Positions 12,633 to 21,386 of a stretch of 64,000 nt of DNA are shown here, piece by piece. Below the pieces are notes generated by a model. The model made no database searches, was not told where the DNA came from, and saw nothing but the letters and a program-made list of their open reading frames with translations. Position 1 is the stretch's first letter. The number at the start of each line of letters is the position of its first letter. Both the position numbers and the translations under genes were made by a program. Source of the DNA: Rhineura floridana (lineage: Eukaryota; Chordata; Lepidosauria; Squamata; Rhineuridae); the NCBI RefSeq assembly GCF_030035675.1, contig NC_084480.1, positions 131,514,738-131,578,737 of the forward strand, given 5' to 3'.

Positions 12633-13085
12633 TGTTGGATTCTCTTTGCATTCCTAAGGGGAGATAGAGAGAAGGCCCTCCAGCTGGCTCGGCTGTCTGT
12701 CCTTGCCCGTGTTTCCTCTACCAGTCTTCCATTGTAAACTGATACTCAGGAAGCCGACCTCACTTCCATCCTTTCCTTCTTCTCAGGTCAGCTGAGGGAG
12801 AGCAGACATCTTCCTTTTGTCTCTCTCCTCTAGCATGGCGGCAACAGCCAAGCCTGGCCATTGAGCCTCCAACTTAGCTAGCCAGCTCTAGATCCTTTCC
12901 TATCAAGTATATATTTCTTTTAATAAAGTAGTCTTTTCTTATTTGACCAAGTCTCAAGTCTCAGTGATTCAAAGCAAGGCAAAAGATTGCTTTCTCTCTA
13001 GTAAACCACAGACACTCACTCTGCACAGAAACACTGAGCAAGCTACACTCACCTAAACTCTGCTAAGTTTACCAATACTCCAACA
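12633..13085 (+). repeat. Candidate solo LTR (fossil), family unresolved
   Basis: The stretch is 453 bases bounded by TGTTGGA and TCCAACA, with AATAAA at 12922 followed by about 160 bases. No convincing target duplication was found, so the ends are provisional. Confidence 0.45.
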
Positions 13086-13199
13086 CACACACCATGAATA
13101 AAGAAAACATTCTTAAATAATTCACTGTCCCACTCCCCCGTGTTGCATTCATACAGAGATCTTTCTTTATTTCTCTCTCAGCTGTTAGCAGCTAGCTCC

Positions 13200-13501
13200 A
13201 CCAAGTATTTTCTTGTCTTCTAGCTTGCTCACAACATGAGTGGGGCCAGATACTATTTGGGAAAGACCCATGGTTGTCATGGAGGCCACGAAGTCCTGAG
13301 CCACTCCCAACAGGGTGGACTTGGCATGGATGTTGAAGTCCCCCAGCACCACAAGCCGAGGGGACTCCAACATCAGCCCCAAGACCACCCCGGCTAGGTC
13401 AGGAAGGGAGACTGTTGAGCAGCAGGGTGGGCGGTACACCAACAGAATCCCTAATCTGTCCCGACCACCCAACTTCAAATACACACACTCACACCCTGGA
13501 C
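13200..13501 (-). mobile_element. L2-like LINE endonuclease fragment, 3'-side part of a split copy
   Basis: The minus-strand frame reads RDRLGILLVYRPPCC, LVVLGDFNIHAKS and MTTMGLSQIVSGPTH, the L2 endonuclease C-half. Homology stops near 13220, just after SGPTH. On its other side it is cut at 13501 by the hAT-like element, and the upstream part continues at 17823. Confidence 0.88.
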
Positions 13502-13748
13502 TAGGGTTGCCAGGTCAGAAGCATCCAAAAACCTGAGAAAATGGGGGCGGGCCCTAGTGACGTCACAGGGCGGGCCCTAGTGACATCATTAAACGTGATA
13601 CATTGTATCAACCACAGTTGCTTGGAGCATACCATTCAAAAAAAATTTCTCTGATTGGAGATTAAAATAGAAATCTTACGTAAAACAGGGTGTTCCTAGG
13701 TCCATCTGAAGTGACAAGGTCATTCTTTCTCACAAGCTTAGGGTGATG

Positions 13749-13930
13749 CAAAATGGAAATGGGCTGCCTTCAAGTTGATCCCAGATAGGGTCTTCATGGT
13801 AAGCAGTATTCAGACAGAGGTGGTTTACTATTGCCTTCCTCTGAGTCTGAGAGGCAGTGACTGGCCCAAGGTGAGCTTCATGGCTGTGTGAGGATTCGAA
13901 CCCTGGTCTGCCAGGTCACAGTTCAATGCC
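13749..13930 (-). repeat. Sauria-type SINE
   Basis: The minus-strand copy has the tRNA-like B-box (GGATTCGAACCC on the plus strand), the central GGCCCAAGG block and the BovB-like tail GCCTTCAAGTTGAT. CTTAGGG/TTTAGGG flanks, also seen once in the related copy near 8110, look like the target duplication. Confidence 0.85.
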
Positions 13931-14150
13931 TTTAGGGAACATTTAATCTCGCTTACTTGCTTCTGGCAAGAAGGGTTTACGTGCCCTCAGGCCAGGCCAT
14001 TATTGGAAGAAAGGAGCCTAGTGTTGCAGAGATGTTAGATGGGAGCACAGATGGATGCCCCTGAAGGCAGCAACTGTAAACATGCTTATTAAGGAACTAA
14101 GCCCCATAGAACTCAATAGGAGTTACTTCTGAGTAGATATGGTTGCAGCC

Positions 14151-14450
14151 ATGTAAAATTAAACCAGAACTATCACTAGAAGCTAAAATGATGAAACTGA
14201 GGTTATCTTACTTTGGACACATCATGACAAGACGTGATTCACTAGAAAAGACAACAATGCTGGGAAAAACAGAAGGGAGTAGAAAAAGAGGAAGGCCAAA
14301 CAAGAGATGGATTGATTCCACAAAGGAACCAAAGACTTAACTTACAAGATCTGAACAGAGTGGTTTATAACAGATGCTATTGGAGGTCACTGATTCATAG
14401 GGTCGCCATAAGTTGTAATCGACTTGAAGGCACCTAACAACAAAAGTGAG
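14151..14450 (+). mobile_element. BovB (RTE) LINE 3' end
   Basis: It encodes RLSYFGHIMTRRDSLEKT, MLGKTEGSRKRGRPNKRW and W-R-S-L-I-H-R-V-A, the C-terminus of BovB ORF2, and ends in CTAACAACAA. An imperfect duplication of about 20 bases (TGAGTAGATATGGTTGCAGC before, TGAGTCTTGGATTGCAGC after) marks the insertion. Confidence 0.85.
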
Positions 14451-15854
14451 TCTTGGATTGCAGCCTTAGAAATTAACACTCAGCCTTCATTCTTCAGGCT
14501 TACCTAACTGAAACGCATTCTCTTTGGGCAAAGTTTTGTCCCGCTCCTCCCCTCTGCCACTGTTTGCCTTTCAGGCATTCCTTTGCCTTTCAGTGACTTT
14601 AAACATCTACCACCAGCAGAAGAACTGAAAACAGTAACATTATTTTAATAAATTGCCTTACTGAGCCGAGATCATACAAATGTAACAAAACATGAATCAC
14701 AACAGACTGAGTTTGGGTAATGATAGTGTGATCAAAAGACGACAGGTACAGAACAATGTACAAAACTCACAAGTTTTTAAACAGCTGATTAGGGTAGTGA
14801 CATTGGGCAGGTGGGTGGCTCCTCCTGTCACCTGGACAATATAAGTATGAGACTGTGATCACAGATCTCCAACAGCATATCTCATTTGGCCTTGACCCGA
14901 TGCATTTTTTAACTTCTTCAGCTCTTTCTCAAGGTTATCTGTTTGTTTTATATGTTTTTGCAACTTGTCCAAAAGAGAAAGCCACAGAAAATAAGAAAAT
15001 GTTTGCTATTTCCTGAAAGAGCTGCAAAAAAAGAAAAAAAGGTAGAATACCCTTAAGAAAGAGCAGAAGGCACTTGTGGATATTTCCTTTGCAGCGTGAG
15101 AAAAGCTGTACTTGTTGATGTTCCCTTTTCCGCACAGCTATTAATTAAAAGTACAGGAGCCCCCGCCATTTTGCACCACTAGGCCAGAACGTTCTGCATA
15201 ATTTTTGGACAGGCACATCCTGTCATGCCAGAGTGACATAAGCTACACAGCCATTTAAAAATCCGGGAACCTTTTTCCTGCCTGCGCCTCTGGCCACCCC
15301 ATTTCTCTATGTCCCAGATTCATCCATGCGGCCTGGGAAGTTGTGCAACTCATATTATGTCCTCAACAAGCCTGTGAGAAAGGGACAGGTATGGATTGAG
15401 TCACTTCTGTGCCCAGAAGCTGACGCTAGGAGGGAGAAGAAAGGCGCTGTGGTCTGAGATGTTAAGTAACACAGCCCAGCCAGAGTTTGGGAAGGGTTTA
15501 ATTTTATTTTCCTGTTGAGTACATTACTTGTGCGAAGTCTACTCATGCCACTGGAGGTCAGGAGGCGGAAGAAAGCAAGCAGAGGCATCTGGAAAATAAT
15601 AAAGGTGCCTGAAACCAAGTCATGCACATTCAGTGGTGCAAACCACAGAGCGCTGATATGTGCAACTTCCCCTCTTGCTCCGACATCAAACTGCAAAATG
15701 CTGCACCAACAACACACTTGGAACATCCCCAAATATCATACGAAGGGCTGCTGCTGCAGAACAGCCCCCTCTTCACCAGCTGGCTGAACATTGTGGTCAC
15801 AAGTTTCAAACATTTGCATTCTGCTTTGCTTACAGGAACTCTGGTGGGTTTTTT

Positions 15855-15930
15855 TTTTTTTTGGTAGGTGTTTCCTGCTGGGAGGAAGGGTAGGATATAA
15901 ATCAAATAAATAATAATAATAATAATAGAC
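15855..15930 (+). repeat. L2-like LINE tail remnant
   Basis: Only GTTTCCTGCTGGGAGGAAGGGT and the following ATATAAAT plus (AAT)n remain. Confidence 0.55.
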
Positions 15931-16140
15931 TACCTTGTAGCTCAAAGCCCTCACAAGCTGATTTACTTTAAAAGGATAGCATATCATTCCAAGAAAACAC
16001 AATCATATCTGACATCCCAAGAGCCAGCACCATATAAAAATAAACAGCCAAGAGTTCAATCCTATATGCATCTGCACGGAGTTTCAGTAGGGCTTACTCC
16101 TGGGTAAATGGGCATAACAGCAGAATATTATTTATTCATT

Positions 16141-16715
16141 ATTTAGCCTCTCTCTCTCTCCAGCCTCTCTTTCTCTCTCTCTAGCCTCTCTCTCTCCAGC
16201 CTTTCTCTCTCCAGCCTTTCTCTCTCCAGCCTCTCTCTTTTTCTCTCTCTCTCCAGCCTCTCTCTTTTTCTCTCTCTCTCCAGCCTCTCTCTTTCTCTCT
16301 CTCTCCAGCCTCTCTCTCTTTCTCTCTCTCTCCAGCCTCTCTCTTTCTCTCCAGCCTCTCTCTCTTCCAGCCTCTCTCTCTCTCTAGCCCTCTCTCTCTC
16401 CAGCCCTCTCTTTCTCCAGCCTCTCTCTTTCTCTCTCTCCAGCCTCTCTCTTTCTCTCTCTCTCTCTCTCTCCAGCCTCTCTCTCTCTCTCTCTCTAGCC
16501 TCTCTCTCTCTCTCTTTCTCTCTCTCCAGCCTCTCTCTCTCTCCAGCCTCTCTCTCTCTCCAGCCTCTCTCTCTTTCTCTCTCTCTCTCCAGCCTCTCTC
16601 TCTCTCTCTCCAGCCTCTCTTTCTCTCTCCAGCCTCTCTCTCTTTCTCTCTCTCTCTCCAGCCTCTCTCTCTTTCTCTCTCTCTCTCCAGCCTCTCTCTC
16701 TCTCCAGCCTGCCAC
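16141..16715. repeat. Pyrimidine-rich minisatellite (unit about CTCTCTCTCCAGC)
   Basis: About 575 bases consist of CT dinucleotide runs broken every 12-30 bases by CCAGC. All three minus-strand frames stay open across it as Glu/Arg-rich peptide, which is an artefact of the repeat. Pure pyrimidine runs of this length can form triplex (H-DNA) structures and are unstable. Confidence 0.95.
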
Positions 16716-16723
16716 CCACAGTA

Positions 16724-17560
16724 GCAGTGGACGCCGGACGGGGCCAGCTCCTTCTTAGCCCCGAGGATGCCCGGCTGCTTCACCCCTCCTGCTGTGGGTG
16801 CCGCTGGGTGGCAGTGGCCACAATGGCCCCCCCCCAGCCAGAGACACTGCGGCCGCCGCCACCACTGCCAAGCTCCATCACAGCCACTCCCGCCCAGTGG
16901 CGCCCACAGCAGGAGGGGTGAAGCGGCCGGCCGTCCTTTCCGGAGCAGGGGAACTGGCTCCGGGGCTAAGAAGGAGCCAGCCCAGCCTGGCCTCCACTGC
17001 CACTGCCTCTTCATGCCTCCTGCTCAGGCTGCCAGGCCGCGTGGGCCCTGTCTCTGCAGCGGTTGCTAGGAGACGGTGTCCGAGCAGCCTGCCAGCCTCA
17101 GCAGGAGTGGAGGCCGGGCAGGGCTGGCTCCTTCTTAGCCCCGGAGCCAGTTACCCTGCTCCAGAAAGGACGGCCAGCTGCTTCACCCCTCATGCTGTGG
17201 GCGCCGCTGGGCAGCAGCGGCCGCGATGGGGCCCCCCACCCAGAGATTGCTGAGCCCCATCGTGGCCGCTGTCAGCCAGCGGTGACCAAAGCACATCATC
17301 GTTTGAGGAGGGCAATCGGCCCACAGCACCTCTCACTGCCCCCCAGGCAGAGATGCTGCGGCCACCGCTGCCACTGCTGAGCTCCATCGCGGCCACTCCC
17401 GCCCAGCGGCGCCCACAGCATGAGGAGTGAAGCGGGCGTCCTTTCCGGAGGAGGGGAACTGGCTCTGGGGCTAAGAAGGAGCCGGCCCAGCCTGGCCTCC
17501 ACTGCCACCGCCTCTTCATGGCTGCTGCTGAGGCTGCCAGGCCGCTCGGATGCTGTCTCC
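16724..17560. repeat. GC-rich block of four alternately inverted modules
   Basis: A core of 15 bases, CTCCTTCTTAGCCCC, occurs forward at 16748 and 17128 and as its inverse complement at 16962 and 17467. Each core is surrounded by about 100-140 bases of matching sequence (TGCTGTGGGCGCCGCTGGG, GTCCTTTCCGGAG and similar). The order is forward, inverted, forward, inverted, as if an inverted pair had been duplicated in tandem. It is very CpG-rich compared with its surroundings. No conserved protein is seen in any frame. Confidence 0.9.
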
Positions 17561-17577
17561 GGAGCGGTTGCTAGGTC

Positions 17578-17665
17578 ACTGGGAAAAGGCGGGTGGGCGG
17601 GAAGACGCTGCTTCCTCCTCCTGCGCCTGCGCCTGCCTGGGAAAAGGCGGGTGGGCGGGAAGAGC
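17578..17665. repeat. Direct repeat with GC boxes near the right end of the hAT-like element
   Basis: CTGGGAAAAGGCGGGTGGGC and the following GGGAAGA occur twice, about 58 bases apart, each with two GGGCGGG-like Sp1 boxes. They could act as promoter elements, but there is no gene downstream to support this. Confidence 0.6.
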
Positions 17666-17822
17666 CTTCAGCAGCATACGCATGCATGAATCACGCATGT
17701 GTGGCTGGGGGAGGCACTTGAAAACCGAAGATCTAACTATTTAGTGTAAATATGGCCGGAGGCCAGAGACGGCCCCCTTTTGCCGGAGACTCCGGCAGAA
17801 AACCGGAGATCTGGCAACCCTA

Positions 17823-18345
17823 CCCTGGACACCGTGGGATACGGCACCTGGTCAGGGAGATAGTATCTTGATAGACCACTGCGACTCCACCCCCCCCAAG
17901 GTCTCGCATGCTGCTGCACAGAAAAACCTGGTGGGCAAAGCTGAGAGAGATTAACCCCCCCAGCTTCATCCAACCAGGTCTCAGTAATACAAGCCAGGTC
18001 GGCATGCTCTTCCAGGATCAAGTCCTGAATGGAGGTTGTTTTATTATTCACCGACCTGGCATTCACAAGCAGCAATTTCAGCCCGGGGGGACTGTCACCG
18101 CAGCTATCTAGGCTATTTGAATGGGGACAGTTTGGGGGCAACCAGCACTCTGTTGCATACCCCTCTCCCCTGATAACATAACTGCCTCCCTACTCCGTAT
18201 CTCCTTCTGCTCTCTACAACACTAATGACAGGCCCCTGGATCCCCCTCCCTCCCCTCTTATAGTGAAGACACATCCTACCGCTATAAGACAGACAAAAGC
18301 CTTGTTCTTGAACAAACACACTACTAGCAGGCCAGTATAAACACA
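17823..18345 (-). mobile_element. L2-like LINE endonuclease fragment, 5'-side part of the same split copy
   Basis: The minus strand encodes LLLVNARSVNNKTTSIQDLI, CITETWLDEAGGVNLSQLCP and a GGVAVVYQDTI-like stretch, the N-terminal half of the L2 endonuclease, with probable LINE 5' sequence up to about 18345. The last residues run straight into the start of the 13501 fragment once the 4.3-kb insertion is removed. Confidence 0.86.
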
Positions 18346-19590
18346 TAGAAAACTGCTGGAGTGGGTCACCGAAACTGCTGAGTCAGGCCTGAGTCATAGT
18401 CCTACAAAGAGCAGGGAAGCCCAGAGGCGAGGCCAGGGACCAAGGCAGCCGAAGTCCAAGACAGGCAGAGTCCAAAGTCTCCTGTAATACTCTTGGTAGA
18501 CTTCCTCTGCAAGTTTCTCTCTGTAAGCATTTCCCCCTCCAATGCTCTGTTACTGGGAGAGGGTCCAAGGGGAAGGCAAGAGGTCAGTGAAAGGAACGGT
18601 TCAACCTTTGTATATTCCTGGATGAAAAAACAAGCCATGTGCTCGTTAAAATGCAGAAAACGGCTACTCTGCTGTGCTTTTTTGTTTTTACAGCTATATG
18701 ATAGGCTGCAATCCAACAGATGAAGCTTTTCCCAATGCTGCACCACCATATTTTATTTTGGAACTGGATCTCTCAACCTTGGCTGCACACTAAATTTTGA
18801 GGTGAATAATGACAAAAATGAAGAATGAACAGAAGCTTAAACAAATAATGCAATCCAGCAAAGGAGACGCACACAGGAAAGGTTTATGTATGCATAGCCG
18901 ATGTACACAAGTGAGAGGCAATGCCACAAGCAGAGCTGGATTGGGGCCAAAATGTTTGTTCTGGGTTGTGTGGAAATGTTTATTTTAACATAATCTTAAA
19001 AAAAAAAAACCTTTTGTGGTCACATGACCAGAACCTATGAGATTAGCTTGTTTGACTAAATATATCATGTTCTCTTTTCTAAGCTATTTTCCTGTCAGCA
19101 CTGAAAATTATATGGCTGAATTTGTTTTCTTTTTAACAAGACTCCCTCTTGTGGCATCACATTATTAAGAGCTCAACCTAACCATTGCATCAAAATATTA
19201 GATCCATTTTAACAAATCTGTGCCATAGGCATGGTGGCTTCTCTTTTAAAAAATTCATTTCTGCTGCAAGTATTCTGCTTTTCCCCAAGACAAGAAGTCC
19301 TATTTTTTTTTTGTACTCAGGAAAATGCAGTACTCTGGCTGTCCTGTCCTTTGCCAATGTGAACAATGTGTAAGTAGCAGGAACCAACCAGCACTTGTGC
19401 TATTGCCGCTAATCACACACCCTTTCATGAATTGTCATGTCTAAAACATTCTTCATTTCCCCCTGAAAACAGTCTTTCATGAAACATTTTAATTGGTTGG
19501 ATCTAGACCTCCCTTGAGATGAGTTCCACTCACAGGACGCTCCAGCAATGCCATTGTGCTCTAGCCCACCCAATGGTTTTTAAAGCTTTA
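18346..19590. other. No recognised feature
   Basis: Only weak traces of an unassigned repeat are seen at 18380-18600; otherwise ordinary intergenic DNA. Confidence 0.5.
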
Positions 19591-19602
19591 TTTTCTCCAG
19601 CA

Positions 19603-20118
19603 GAACTAGAAAAGGTCCTCAAATGCAAAGATGTAGCACTGAACACTAAAGTCAGGATCATTCAGACCATGGTATTCCCGATCTCTATGTATGGTTGTGA
19701 AAGTCGGACAGCGAAAAAAGCGGATAAGAGAAAAATCAACTCATTTGAAATGTGGTGTTGCAGGAGAGCTTTGTGAATACCATGGATTGAGAAAAAGACA
19801 AATAATTGGGTGGTAGAACAAATTAAATCAGAACTGTCACTAGAAGCTAAAATGATGAAACTGAGGTTATCATCCTTTGGACACATAATGAGAAGACATG
19901 ATTCATTAGAAAAGATAATAATGCTTGGAAAAACAGAAGGGAGTAGACAAAGAGGAAGGCCAAACAAGAGATGGATTGATTCCATAAAGGAAGCCACAGA
20001 CCTGAACTTACAAGATCTGAACAGGGTGGTTCATGACAGATGCTCTTGGAGGTCACTGATTCATAGGGTCGCCATAAGTCGTAGTCGACTTGGAGGCACA
20101 TAACAACAACAACAACAA
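19603..20118 (+). mobile_element. BovB (RTE) LINE 3' end with target duplication
   Basis: It encodes RIIQTMVFPISMYGCESRT, WCCRRAL, LRLSSFGHIMRRHDSLEK, SRQRGRPNKRWIDSIKEA and a C-terminus ending SRSRLGGT. It ends in (AAC)n. TTTTCTCCAGCA at 19591..19602 and TTTTTTCCAGCA at 20119..20130 are the target duplication. There is one stop in the reading frame. Confidence 0.9.
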
Positions 20119-20710
20119 TTTTTTCCAGCACTGGAGGAGTTCACATCCTCATTGATTTAAAAGGGCAAAAGAGCAGAAATGGCAACTATCTCCCACACCA
20201 AGGCTAGCCCTAACATATGGAAGAGGGGGACATATCATGTTTCTAAGGCTGAATCCAGGCCAAGCAAGAGCTTAATTCTACAAAGGCCACAAAACAAAAA
20301 TAAAAAAAGGACTGTTGACACACAGCCCACATATGGTTAAGAGCAAGATATTAGAGCATTCACTGCTCTGTCACAGAAACTAGTGCTGACTAAGATCAAG
20401 TGCTTATGAAATCCAACTCTCTTTGAGACCTTTGAGAACTCCAGCCAGTCAGAAGAGCAATATGGGGTGGGATCAGCAGGCTAGCTCAGTATAAGGCAGC
20501 TACTTTTGTTCAATCCGGTGAACCGCTTGAAATGTGAGCTGTTTTCTGCCTCATTCCGGTTAGACAGTAAACAAAGACATCTAATTCAGCACAGTTTACA
20601 CTGGAGCTGCAACAGCCAAGGCTGTCAGTTTTCTTTTTGACCCCAATCTTCAGACACTGAAAAATCACACAGTACTAAGATTTGAAAATACTTGAACCCA
20701 GGACTGGCTG

Positions 20711-21290
20711 TTTATTTTCATGAATGCCAAAACAGAATACTTCCAATACACAATAGTCACTTTATTGATGGTGAAGTGTGAGCTATGATCCAGGTCTTAT
20801 GTTCAAAGCTCACAGCTATTAACTCACTGGGTGGCTTCAAACAAGTCACATTCTCTGTTTCACTCACACAGAGACTCATCTGGAATATCAGAATAATAAT
20901 ACCTTAAAAGGTTGATGTAAGGATTACTGAAATAATGCAGGTAAAGCACTGTGATGTTTTAATGCGCTATATTAAATTGTTTAATGTGCTATGCTTAGTG
21001 TGTTGTAATAAATACAAGAACAGAAAGAGCCAACTGAAGTACATAATAGTTATAAACAATTTTGGGACCAGAAGGAAAGAAAAAACAGGGTGCCTCAGAA
21101 CTCATTTTAAGTAGTTTAATGTCCCCTGAAAAGAAAATGTCTGCATCAAGAATTAAAGTCATTACAATGAATAAAATATCTTCAGCTAGGAGTCCTCTCT
21201 TATTTTCACAAGCCACCAACTGGAGGATTAGAAAGATAGCAGCTGTTGTACTAGATGAACCCTGATGTTCTTCATTCCAAAGATTCTCTC
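20711..21290 (-). other. INIP: Probable INIP 3' untranslated region
   Basis: Sequence directly after the INIP stop is free of recognisable repeats for about 300 bases. Two minus-strand AATAAA signals occur at 20766..20761 and 20716..20711. The true cleavage site cannot be seen. A MIR-like SINE lies inside this stretch (20795..20965), so the 3' UTR either contains it or ends before it. Confidence 0.45.
20795..20965 (+). repeat. MIR-like ancient SINE
   Basis: CTGGGTGGCTTCAAACAAGT, a CTCTGTTTCACTC stretch, ATCAGAATAATAATACCTTA and AATGCAGGTAAAGCACTGTG follow the order of the mammalian/amniote MIR consensus. Confidence 0.7.
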
Positions 21291-21386
21291 TCACTCTAAC
21301 TCAAGTCGTGGTAACACAGGAAGAATAAGGTTTCCAAAGGCAGAATCTTGAGTTATAAAGTATCCTGAAGAATGTGCATGGGCATG
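21291..21386 (-). CDS. INIP: INIP last coding exon and stop codon
   Basis: The acceptor is CTTCCAG. The exon encodes HAHAHSSGYFITQDSAFGNL and then ILPVLPRLELE before TGA at 21293..21291. Human SOSS-C, as I remember it, ends RLDPE; here the last residues differ but the length is the same. Confidence 0.96.
   Translation of the reverse strand, partial: HAHAHSSGYFITQDSAFGNLILPVLPRLELE

Larger units (their letters stand above)
13502..17822. mobile_element. 4.3-kb hAT-like element with perfect 12-bp TIRs and 8-bp target duplication
   Basis: The left end is TAGGGTTGCCAG at 13502 and the right end CTGGCAACCCTA ending at 17822, exact inverse complements. The flanks carry CCCTGGAC at 13494..13501 and again at 17823..17830, a perfect 8-bp duplication, which is the hAT hallmark. 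It sits in an L2 LINE that is continuous across it. No transposase is visible, so it is non-autonomous. The interior has grown by later insertions (Sauria SINE, BovB end) and contains a minisatellite and a GC-rich block. A related, more decayed copy of its left half is at 6925..8375. Confidence 0.88.

Noticed and set aside
15355-16002. Several overlapping frames on both strands inside the hAT-like element
   Set aside because: They overlap each other, match no transposase motif and lie beside a LINE tail remnant.
16143-17014. Long minus-strand open frames rich in Glu and Arg
   Set aside because: They are translations of the CT/CCAGC minisatellite and continue into the GC-rich block without any family resemblance; openness in all frames is a compositional effect.
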